A stretch of DNA of 25,416 nt, taken from positions 1-25,416 of the IMG/VR virus record IMGVR_UViG_3300021961_005331; one strand, written 5' to 3'. The DNA comes from a virus. Of the stretch, positions 1 to 6,819 are shown piece after piece. A model generated the notes under the pieces. It was not told the DNA's origin. It worked only from the letters and a program-made list of their open reading frames with translations, and made no database searches. Positions within the stretch are counted from its first letter, which is position 1. Each line of letters begins with the position of its first letter. The translations under genes and the position numbers were made by a program.

Positions 1-104
1 TTTCTTCCATCCAAAGCTAATGCTGCAAGCTGTGTTGGCTGGGTTTTATTTGGGTTACGAGATCCAGTTTCAAAGTCAAATACAATATAGTCTCTATTCG
101 CCAT
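1..104 (-). CDS. DnaQ-like 3'-5' exonuclease, N-terminal fragment (runs off the window)
   Basis: Only the first 34 or so codons are inside the window. The ATG at 104 has an AAAGGAA ribosome binding site 7 bases upstream and overlaps the end of the polymerase gene by 11 bases. The peptide starts MANRDYIVFDFETG. Asp10 and Glu12 in DFET match the Exo I motif of DEDD-type proofreading exonucleases (DnaQ/epsilon and the PolC exonuclease insert). The position directly after a polymerase III alpha fragment supports a proofreading role in the phage replisome. The fold and the other Exo motifs cannot be checked because the gene continues beyond base 1. It may also carry the missing polymerase fingers domain downstream, but that is inference. 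Confidence 0.7.
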   Translation of the reverse strand, partial: MANRDYIVFDFETGSRNPNKTQPTQLAALALDGR

Positions 105-1656
105 TTTTAAATTCCTTTATTTTCATGAGTTTGTCTAGGAGATTAATTCCTAAGACATCAAACTTGACATGACCAAGAGCTTCAAGGTCGGTCATTTCTA
201 ATCCTGCAATCTTTTCTGTTGATCCTCGCTGTTTTACCATTGGACATACTTTGTGTAATGGCTCCTTAGAAATCACTACACCAGCAGCATGTTTACCTTG
301 GGTTTTAAAAGTACCCTCAATATCAATAGCTTGCTGGAAATACTCAGCGTAGTCTCCATCCAATTTTCCATTTTCTAGAATCTGGCAAAAGTCACGCAGT
401 TCATCTGGACGATTGATTAATGCCCAGCGAATAATTGAACGATCCTCTTCATCCATTTCTGCCAACTGGTCAGAGATTTCTGCTTCATTTGGTACGCTCT
501 TTGTTATAGCGTTCATCTCGCTAAAAGAACAAGCTTCATTAACACGCAATACTTCTTTAATTGCACTACGACCCTGAAGTCTACCGAATGTAATCATTTG
601 GCTAACATGTTCATGTCCATACTTATTCTTTAGATATGTAATAACATCGTCACGCTTTTTGCCTGGAACGTCCATGTCAATATCTGGAAGTGATATATGA
701 TCAGCAGAGTTTCGTCCAGCGTTATAGAATCTCTCAAAAAGTAGATCGTATTCTACTGGATCAATTTGCGTTACGCCGATAAGATATGAAATCAAGCATC
801 CTGCCGCAGAACCTCTACCTGGACCGCTCATCCATCCAGAGTCATTGACATAACGAATAATGTCTTGTACAATTAGGAAGTAACCGAATAGATTTGCATC
901 CTTGATAACCTGTAGCTCAGTGTTAAATCTATCAAGATACTTTTGCTTATCCTCTGGCTTCTTAACTTTGCCAGTCTGCACCAAATGTTTTTTCCACCCT
1001 TCTCTAGCCAAGACCTTGAGATATTCTTCTTCAGATAGATTATTTGGGCACTCAAACTTTGGAAGCATTGGCTTGTTGAGGATATCATACTCTTCGCACT
1101 GTTCATAGATTTCTTGCAATGTTTTTGAGTCTTTGCCCTTAATAATGTATTTATTATCATTGACAAAGTAATCTAGAAGCTTGCTATCTAGTTCATTCTT
1201 TCTAATACTTTTTTGTATCTTGGGAAGCGTAGTCTTTGCTTCTGAACACAAAAGAATCCTGTGAAGATTTGCATGTTCTTGCTTCGTGTAATACGATGGC
1301 TTAATGTCAGTATTTTTAAGATATATTAGGTTGTTTTTCTTAATTACACTCATGGCAAAATCACGATCAATGTTTCCATCTTCGTCTAGAGATGAAACCA
1401 TTTCAATCAAATCGTACCAACCGCCTTTGTTCTTTGCGAATATAATACCACTATCAAAGGAGCAACCAATTATTGGCTTGACTCCAACTTTTTTGCAAGC
1501 TTGAAAGAAAGATACTGATCCAGAAATAGTTTTATAATCAGCAATACCGCAAGCAGGATAGCCATTTTCTGAACAAATTTTCGCAAGTTCTGACGGTTTT
1601 GAGAAACCTTTTAGTAGACTGTAATGTGTAAAATTAATCAACGGATACCAAGACAT
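94..1656 (-). CDS. DNA polymerase III alpha subunit, N-terminal half (PHP + palm), C-family
   Basis: This 520-residue protein matches the first half of bacterial DnaE. Residues about 4-75 are a PHP domain whose metal site is degenerate: the HxH positions read Ile/Phe and the DHG motif reads DYK. The palm starts near GPGRGSAAG (278-286). Catalytic Asp325 and Asp327 lie in PDIDMD, ITFGRLQGRSAIKEVLR follows, and the third catalytic Asp is D500 in HVKFDVLG. The protein stops 20 residues later, so the fingers, beta-binding and OB regions of full DnaE (about 1,100 residues) are absent. The start has GGAG 5 bases upstream. The reading frame is clean and ends with TAG in front of an overlapping exonuclease start. 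This looks like a designed split and not decay. The missing half probably lies to the left of the window. Confidence 0.9.
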   Translation of the reverse strand: MSWYPLINFTHYSLLKGFSKPSELAKICSENGYPACGIADYKTISGSVSFFQACKKVGVKPIIGCSFDSGIIFAKNKGGWYDLIEMVSSLDEDGNIDRDFAMSVIKKNNLIYLKNTDIKPSYYTKQEHANLHRILLCSEAKTTLPKIQKSIRKNELDSKLLDYFVNDNKYIIKGKDSKTLQEIYEQCEEYDILNKPMLPKFECPNNLSEEEYLKVLAREGWKKHLVQTGKVKKPEDKQKYLDRFNTELQVIKDANLFGYFLIVQDIIRYVNDSGWMSGPGRGSAAGCLISYLIGVTQIDPVEYDLLFERFYNAGRNSADHISLPDIDMDVPGKKRDDVITYLKNKYGHEHVSQMITFGRLQGRSAIKEVLRVNEACSFSEMNAITKSVPNEAEISDQLAEMDEEDRSIIRWALINRPDELRDFCQILENGKLDGDYAEYFQQAIDIEGTFKTQGKHAAGVVISKEPLHKVCPMVKQRGSTEKIAGLEMTDLEALGHVKFDVLGINLLDKLMKIKEFKNGE

Positions 1657-1690
1657 ATTTTCTCCGATAAAAGTTCAATGCGTATGTACT

Positions 1691-1719
1691 ATTGTACTCA
1701 AATGGTCCAAGTTTTGCAA
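1691..1719 (-). promoter_or_regulatory. Candidate sigma-70-type promoter for the polymerase gene
   Basis: On the minus strand, TTGCAA (1719-1714) is separated by exactly 17 bases from TACAAT (1696-1691). These match the -35 and -10 consensus at 4/6 and 5/6 positions. The element lies in a 66-base gap, one of the longest in the window, and is followed by GGAGAAAAT and the polymerase ATG at 1656. In such a compact genome the gap itself suggests regulation. No transcript evidence is available. Confidence 0.4.
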
Positions 1720-1722
1720 TGG

Positions 1723-3063
1723 CTATGGGTTGAGTTCTTCAACCTTATGACCAGTTCTAGCCAGTAACTCATCAACGATATCACGAAGGCTAGCAATGAA
1801 GATACCAGTTCCACCACTACTAGCTAATGAAAAAGCAGCAACTAGCCTATTGCCATAAACGAAACATGCGGCACTTCCACTATCACCCATTTTAATATCT
1901 GCCCACCAAGCGTCCCTACGTGGGTCAATTGGAACCATCATACCGCCTCTACACGCATCAACACGAGATGAAGCCCAAGAGGTGTCACAAAGACTTGTAA
2001 ACTTCTTCTTAAACTTAATCATTGGTGGCTCAGTACCTCTAGGATAATGCAATGGTGGTCCTGGTAAATTAGGAAGTAATTCTGGCCAATTCTTTGGCAG
2101 TACTAGTGCTGGTCTTGTTTTAGCATCTTCTTTCAATGTTGCAATGCCAACATCTAACCCATACCATCCAGCTTCAACGCTAGCAACTTCTACAATTTCA
2201 CCACTAGCAAGTTCCATCTTTTGTCCTACAGATGGCATGTAATGTCTTACATGAAGTGTGTGCCTTGGCGAAATCAAAAGACCATTTCGTGACCCAATAC
2301 AAACGGGTCCAATATCTATATCGCCAGGAAATGTATCATTTGCTAGACGAGAATCAATACTGCGAGTAAATTCAAGTTCAAGAAGTGATAGTTCATATGG
2401 TACTTCACCGCCATCTCTTAAATCCCAGCCATACTCTACCAGTTCTTTATGTCTTTCTGCAACATATGGAGAGTACTGAGAATCTGCTAAGTCTACTTGA
2501 ACCATTGGAGTTGGTAGTGTTCCAGCCTTCATTTGATCATAAAGGTTAAGAATAAGTTCATCATAGAACTTTACTTGCATATTACTTCCACCACCGAAAA
2601 AATTATTAAAAGCATCTGGACTTCTAGCAGAACTAAAATCCCACTCACTAAGACCAATACCGCTATAGTTTTTAGCACCCCAAAAACACTGTCTAAAGTC
2701 ACGAACCTTAGATGTGTTAATTTTTGCCACATTAAATCTCATGCTTTCACATGATTTATAGAATGCAGCCATGCTAATATTTTTACTGCCATCAAATTCT
2801 GGTTCAGCGTTTAGATTCCTGCAACCAGAAAACATACCAGCATAATTCACAGATTCTACTTTCTCGTCTGGAGGATTAATAACCACCCTCAAGTTAATAT
2901 TACTGTTAAGAAAACAGTTTACAAACTTTTGATTCATTGGGGCATCTATAATTAGTTTCACACAATCTGGAGAAAGTGTGCCCTGATCAAAATTCTCAAA
3001 AGCCTTGTTTAAAGGTTCTTCTTTTTTAACAAACGAGAAAGTAGTCTCTGATGATCTATACAT
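1723..3063 (-). CDS. BspA-like repeat protein fused to a trypsin-like serine protease
   Basis: The 446-residue protein starts at ATG 3063, which has GAGGAG 7 bases upstream. A TTG 15 bases earlier lacks a site and would overlap the previous gene. Residues about 70-150 carry BspA/DUF285-type surface repeats (MFSGCRNLN; NTSKV with a following WDFSSA). After a linker, the C-terminal half has a chymotrypsin-fold protease signature: His274 in ISPRHTLHVRHY, Asp304 in GLDVGIATL and Ser395 in MGDSGSAACF, with correct order and spacing for a catalytic triad. No signal peptide is visible. It follows two Ig/Fn3-like genes, so a virion-surface or host-surface role is plausible. The substrate is unknown: it could be self-processing, cleavage of a receptor, or virion maturation. 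Confidence 0.75.
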   Translation of the reverse strand: MYRSSETTFSFVKKEEPLNKAFENFDQGTLSPDCVKLIIDAPMNQKFVNCFLNSNINLRVVINPPDEKVESVNYAGMFSGCRNLNAEPEFDGSKNISMAAFYKSCESMRFNVAKINTSKVRDFRQCFWGAKNYSGIGLSEWDFSSARSPDAFNNFFGGGSNMQVKFYDELILNLYDQMKAGTLPTPMVQVDLADSQYSPYVAERHKELVEYGWDLRDGGEVPYELSLLELEFTRSIDSRLANDTFPGDIDIGPVCIGSRNGLLISPRHTLHVRHYMPSVGQKMELASGEIVEVASVEAGWYGLDVGIATLKEDAKTRPALVLPKNWPELLPNLPGPPLHYPRGTEPPMIKFKKKFTSLCDTSWASSRVDACRGGMMVPIDPRRDAWWADIKMGDSGSAACFVYGNRLVAAFSLASSGGTGIFIASLRDIVDELLARTGHKVEELNP

Positions 3064-3064
3064 T

Positions 3065-3415
3065 TTAAAGCTCCTCAATCCCTGATGGGTCTGGAATGGT
3101 TTCTTCTGGTTTAACTGGATCTGAAAGTTCCCTGATTAATGAAACAGCAAACCCAACAGGTACTCTAGGTGGAATTGTATCAGACGTTGTAAATGAAGCA
3201 ACGGCTGGATCGCTAACATTACCAGCATCATCTACGTCTACAAGAGTAATTACAACGTGAACATTCTCTTCAAAAGAAAATTCACCAAAGTTAGAAGTAT
3301 TTGCTGGATAGGATTTTACAGTTGGCTCACCATCACCAGCAACTACTGATAGTCTTCTTTCTACCACATCTGAGTCTAGTGGTAATCCACATTGGAATTC
3401 ATAAACTAGTGACAT
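3065..3415 (-). CDS. Ig/Fn3-like small protein, tandem paralog 2
   Basis: This 116-residue protein has an AAGGAG site 8 bases before its ATG. It is roughly 55-60% identical by eye to the core of the preceding gene product. Shared blocks include DSDVVERRL, NTSNFGE, VDVDDAGN and DTIPPR. Alternating hydrophobic strands and the DTIPPRVPVGF block, which resembles Fn3 linkers, suggest a beta-sandwich domain. The tail is short and acidic/proline-rich and ends PSGIEEL. There is no signal peptide or membrane segment. It is probably a virion decoration or adhesion module, judged only from its fold and its position before the BspA/protease gene. No specific family is recognised. Confidence 0.75.
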   Translation of the reverse strand: MSLVYEFQCGLPLDSDVVERRLSVVAGDGEPTVKSYPANTSNFGEFSFEENVHVVITLVDVDDAGNVSDPAVASFTTSDTIPPRVPVGFAVSLIRELSDPVKPEETIPDPSGIEEL

Positions 3416-3426
3416 ATTTATACTCC

Positions 3427-4014
3427 TTATATTCCAGATGGGCCTGGAGTTGGTGGTGCAGATGTTGTTGTATTAGGAGCAGACGTTGTAGTTACTACAA
3501 CTGGAGATTCTGTCGTCGTTTCTAATGCTGGTGGAGGGGGTGGTGCAGGTGTTGGTTTTACATCATCCACTTCTCTCAACAGCGAAACCTTAAACCCACC
3601 TGGAATTCTTGGTGGTATTGTATCTACAGCTTGAAACTGTATTGTAGCTGGTTCACTTTCATTGCCAGCGTCATCTACATCTACAAGAATAAGCACAACG
3701 TCGTCACCCTGCTTAAAAAACAGTTCACCAAAATTGCTTGTATTTGACGGATATGATTTAATTGAAACATCATTACCGTTAACATTAACACGTAGGCGTC
3801 GTTCTACTACGTCTGAATCAACAGGAGTTTTGCACAGCAGTTCATATACTAATGCCATTTTATCGTCCTTTCGTAAAAATTTTTCTTTGAAAAAAGATGG
3901 TTGTTGAATTCTTTGTCGTTTGCGAATATTTGATAGTAGCATGTATGATCCAACGAGGATCAATGCTAGAAAAAAAACAAATGATACATTATCTATAGTT
4001 ACCAAGCTTTGCAT
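3427..4014 (-). CDS. Ig/Fn3-like protein with Pro/Thr-rich tail and possible N-terminal membrane anchor, paralog 1
   Basis: The long form is 195 residues from ATG 4014, overlapping the previous gene by 16 bases. Its first 52 residues contain a strongly hydrophobic segment (about 11-27) followed by a basic stretch (RKRQR), like a signal anchor. At Met53 (base 3858) an internal start with AAAGGA 7 bases upstream begins the part homologous to the next gene (MALVYELL versus MSLVYEF). A 143-residue soluble form is therefore also likely. If only the short form were made, 140 bases would be non-coding, which is unusual here. The beta-sandwich core is followed by a Pro run and mucin-like TTTESP/TTTSAP repeats. 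Function is unknown; virion surface or envelope display is plausible. Confidence 0.75.
   Translation of the reverse strand: MQSLVTIDNVSFVFFLALILVGSYMLLSNIRKRQRIQQPSFFKEKFLRKDDKMALVYELLCKTPVDSDVVERRLRVNVNGNDVSIKSYPSNTSNFGELFFKQGDDVVLILVDVDDAGNESEPATIQFQAVDTIPPRIPGGFKVSLLREVDDVKPTPAPPPPPALETTTESPVVVTTTSAPNTTTSAPPTPGPSGI
3856..3872 (-). promoter_or_regulatory. Internal ribosome binding site and ATG (deciding start of the short form)
   Basis: On the minus strand AAAGGACGATAAA immediately precedes ATG at 3858, inside the longer reading frame from 4014. The AGGA is 7 bases from the ATG, as good as at neighbouring genes. The start used by the downstream paralog corresponds exactly to this codon. 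The upstream ATG at 4014 has no comparable site. Confidence 0.6.
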
Positions 4015-4979
4015 GACCAGTATCTAGCCTTCCACTTTGGCCCAGGATTGTCGCAGTTATGTCTAGCACGAAAACTCTTACGACGCTCTGGAATATTCTT
4101 CTTAATCTTCATGTTTGGATCGCCAAAGTTTACCTTAACGACATTACCCTTTTCATTCTTAACATATACGCTAAACTTCTTTGGGCCTTTTGGAGTTCTA
4201 AAAGGTTTGTTTAGTGTTACTTTTTTACCTTGGTATTCCGAAGCTTTACCAACGTATCTTAGAATCCTACCGTTTTTACGATATACACCCTTTCTATTAT
4301 AGGTATACACTTCCCCACTCATGGGGTCTTCATATTCGAATTCTGCGTAACTTTCTCCTTCGTCGCCCTCTTCTTTTGGCTTGTTGGCTTCTACGAAATC
4401 ATAAATGTTTTGAATGTAAACTTCTGACTTTGAGATCATATCTTTAGTCCAGTCTTCAAACTTTACACCTTCAAGATATTCCTCAATTTCCATAAGCTGG
4501 TGATGCATCTTCATAAGTTGCTCACGCTGCATCTGACCTTCTTCGTATTCTGCCATAGTCTGCTTCCATAAGGACTGAGCCTTTTTCCACGCTTCTGGAT
4601 CTGGACGATCTGGATCGCCTTTCTTAGCTGGTTTATAATTCTTGCCTTCACGCTCTTTCTTCTTGCGAATATTTTCCCATAATCCAGGCTTTGCTACTGA
4701 CACATCCCACTCTTCTGTTTCTTCGCCAAAATCCACGTATTCAGCATTAGATGGAACATAAAAATTCTCTTCGTCAATCTCTTCTTCATATCCATAAACT
4801 TCCATCTGAATTTGGAAATCTGCTGCTTCTATACATCCACAATCCTCAGTTGCCCGAGAAATACATACGGCAACCCTCTGCTTAGAATCTGGATATTCTG
4901 TTTTCATTTTTTCATCACCCATACAACGAGCAACGAAGGCGTCTTTCTGTTCATTTCTATCTTTTTTTGGAATTGGCAT
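3999..4979 (-). CDS. Conserved phage protein with two Cys-containing end domains, function unknown
   Basis: This 326-residue hydrophilic protein starts at an ATG with AGGAG 7 bases upstream. Residues 1-43 (MPIPKKDRNEQKDAFVARCM, then a segment with KQRVAVC) resemble a short domain I associate with tailed-phage structural and prohead-protease regions. The middle is charged and helical (about 140-200) with acidic stretches. Residues about 253-326 form a second block ending SFRARHNCD, then KARYWSCKAW. It is rich in Lys, Arg and aromatics and recalls a C-terminal domain seen in phage and environmental proteins. Both family memories are from pattern recognition and not verified. Cys pairs at both ends could bind metal. 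It is likely virion-associated or nucleic-acid-binding; no enzymatic motif is seen. Confidence 0.7.
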   Translation of the reverse strand: MPIPKKDRNEQKDAFVARCMGDEKMKTEYPDSKQRVAVCISRATEDCGCIEAADFQIQMEVYGYEEEIDEENFYVPSNAEYVDFGEETEEWDVSVAKPGLWENIRKKKEREGKNYKPAKKGDPDRPDPEAWKKAQSLWKQTMAEYEEGQMQREQLMKMHHQLMEIEEYLEGVKFEDWTKDMISKSEVYIQNIYDFVEANKPKEEGDEGESYAEFEYEDPMSGEVYTYNRKGVYRKNGRILRYVGKASEYQGKKVTLNKPFRTPKGPKKFSVYVKNEKGNVVKVNFGDPNMKIKKNIPERRKSFRARHNCDNPGPKWKARYWSCKAW

Positions 4980-4988
4980 AGTTTTCTC

Positions 4989-5960
4989 CTAATTAAAAAT
5001 GGCTGATGCACAGCTAGTGCATATTGTGTCATAGGATTTTTGGATTTGTTTTATATGCTCCTCTTTGCCCCAAAAATCTCTTAATTTTTGTGTTTTGAAA
5101 TCACCAAATTTTATCTCCATCTTGTAATCATTACAACACAAGAAACATTCGCCGTTTGCATTAACATGAATCCATCCAAACGGTCTTCCCCCATTTGCTC
5201 CATTCATGCATCCAACAACCTTCTTATTTTTATAATGTCTCTCTATTGCGTATTTATTGGTAATTACATGGTCTATATTTCCAGCACGATCTACTAGATG
5301 CGGCATTTTAAATACATTAGCTTCTGGAAACATTTGTTTAGCCAGATTGAATTGTTTTTCATTTTCATCATCTTGTAAATCTGATGGAAAATTTTCTCCT
5401 TTTTCTGTCCAGTCATTCTCAGGATCATATCCGTTGACTTGAATTGACAGTTCCATTGTAGAGTTATCTAGAAAATACCTGATATTTTCAATTAACCTAT
5501 TAAACATCTTTGCTGGTAGATTGACTCTTTTGGACCATATCTCTGGCTCAAATGCTGGAACATTTAGGCATATACCAGATAATGTTCCTTGATACTTGTT
5601 TATTAGATCTGTTTTAACGGGGGTTAGAGTTGTTCCATTGGATAGAACCATAAAAATGAAATTATACTTCTTAGATAGCTGTAATAGTTCTTCAAAATGT
5701 TTGTATAAAAGAACTTCATTGTAGTGAGAAGTATAGAATCCGTTGAATTCTGGGTGAACTAATCCATTTTCTTTTTCTTGTATTATATCTGCAAATATTT
5801 TTTCTATCAAGTCTGGAGACATTTGGTTTTTTGTCTCTTCTGGATTGCCAACATATCTAACCGGACAGAACCAGCATCCAGCATTACAAGACCCGTTTGG
5901 GTCAAGTTGCATATCCCTTATTTTATACTTTTGAATGTCTTGCTTTATTAGGTCTATCAT
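4989..5960 (-). CDS. Radical SAM enzyme with SPASM-like C-terminal cysteines
   Basis: This is a 323-residue protein. Cys25, Cys29 and Cys32 (CNAGCWFC) form the CX3CX2C motif that binds the 4Fe-4S cluster and S-adenosylmethionine. A TIM-barrel-like alternation follows. Cys251, Cys272, Cys275/276, Cys314 and Cys317 at the C terminus look like a SPASM/twitch auxiliary cluster region, as in enzymes that modify peptides or small metabolites. The start overlaps the stop of the glycosyltransferase as ATGA, so the two are translationally coupled and probably share a pathway. No small precursor-peptide gene is obvious next to it. The substrate is unknown; sugar or surface-structure modification, or a ribosomal peptide modification, are the main options. 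Confidence 0.88.
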   Translation of the reverse strand: MIDLIKQDIQKYKIRDMQLDPNGSCNAGCWFCPVRYVGNPEETKNQMSPDLIEKIFADIIQEKENGLVHPEFNGFYTSHYNEVLLYKHFEELLQLSKKYNFIFMVLSNGTTLTPVKTDLINKYQGTLSGICLNVPAFEPEIWSKRVNLPAKMFNRLIENIRYFLDNSTMELSIQVNGYDPENDWTEKGENFPSDLQDDENEKQFNLAKQMFPEANVFKMPHLVDRAGNIDHVITNKYAIERHYKNKKVVGCMNGANGGRPFGWIHVNANGECFLCCNDYKMEIKFGDFKTQKLRDFWGKEEHIKQIQKSYDTICTSCASAIFN

Positions 5961-6814
5961 TTAATTCCGACTTTCTCTTTTGCAAGTTGCAATATGTTAT
6001 CAATGCTTCCGCTTGGAATCTTGTCTTTGAAGTGTTCATACGTACCTTTGATCATTTCGTGTTCTGGGTCTTGTGTTAATTCAAGCCATCCAATAAAATA
6101 GTTCCATATTCTATCTTCTAGAATTAGTGGATATTTTACACCGTTTGGTCTTCCAAATCTATGTAGCCATCCAAGTTGTGGTATACATATGTTTCTGCCT
6201 CCATTTTGTCTAAATTTTTCTGCCATATAACCTTCTTCTGCACCAAATCCTTTAAATTCTTGGTTTATCCCAGGCCAGTTTTTTTTCTCAAAAGAGCATA
6301 AACCCATTCCTTGTAATCCAATTTCAAAAGGTTCTCCTGTTTTGTATCTTTCATCCGTTCCCCAAACCCCAAACATATGACCGCTCCATTTTGGATCAAA
6401 ATGAGTGGCTACATTAATTTGATTATCATAGACTAGTGGTCCTTGTAGTAAGTCTTTGCAGTCTGGATTTTTCAAGTAGTACAATAGCAGTGCATCAATC
6501 GCTCCAGGTACTAGTAGTACGTGACAGTCTAGTATTAGAATGTATTCACCAGAAGCATAATCTACAATTTTATACTTGTTGAAAGAGCTTAATTGACCAG
6601 TGTTTTCTATATATTTCTTGTCTTGTTCGTGGATTGATTCTACAAATTTCTTTGTTGCCTTCCCACTTGCGCTCTCTGGGTTTCCATCAATTACGATAAA
6701 TTCTACATTATTAGATTTGCATATGTTGTGATACATCCTAAGAGCTTGTATGGTGAAAAATACACCATCAAAATCATCGTAAGTTGCCATTCCAACGGTT
6801 AATAGTTTTTTCAT
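5957..6814 (-). CDS. Family 2-like (GT-A) glycosyltransferase
   Basis: The 285-residue protein begins with the GT-A nucleotide-sugar-binding pattern (VGMATYDDFDGVFFTIQAL, then EFIVIDGN). A DxH/DxD-like metal site lies at Asp96-Cys-His98 in YILILDCHVLL. The later block (GMGLCSF, then GFGAEEGYMAEKF) resembles the acceptor/catalytic region of GT2 and polypeptide GalNAc-transferase-like enzymes. There is no membrane segment, so it should act in the cytoplasm. It is coupled to the radical SAM gene by an ATGA overlap. Phage glycosyltransferases can modify DNA, virion proteins or host surface glycans, and which applies here cannot be told. AAGGAA sits directly before the ATG and AGGA about 9 bases upstream. 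Confidence 0.85.
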   Translation of the reverse strand: MKKLLTVGMATYDDFDGVFFTIQALRMYHNICKSNNVEFIVIDGNPESASGKATKKFVESIHEQDKKYIENTGQLSSFNKYKIVDYASGEYILILDCHVLLVPGAIDALLLYYLKNPDCKDLLQGPLVYDNQINVATHFDPKWSGHMFGVWGTDERYKTGEPFEIGLQGMGLCSFEKKNWPGINQEFKGFGAEEGYMAEKFRQNGGRNICIPQLGWLHRFGRPNGVKYPLILEDRIWNYFIGWLELTQDPEHEMIKGTYEHFKDKIPSGSIDNILQLAKEKVGIK

Positions 6815-6819
6815 TTCCT

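Noticed and set aside
94-200. Intein at the break of the polymerase
   Set aside because: No intein splicing blocks or Cys/Asn junction are seen at the C terminus; the chain simply ends with TAG.
873-1166. Second minus-strand frame inside the polymerase gene
   Set aside because: The polymerase frame carries the conserved motifs throughout this region; this frame has none and no ribosome site.
3064-3078. TTG start for the BspA/protease gene
   Set aside because: The ATG at 3063 has GAGGAG 7 bases upstream and avoids overlapping the previous gene.
3404-3415. TATAAATA string before the Ig-like gene, resembling a T4 late promoter
   Set aside because: It lies between the ribosome site and the ATG with no room for a transcription start, so it is likely an AT-rich spacer.
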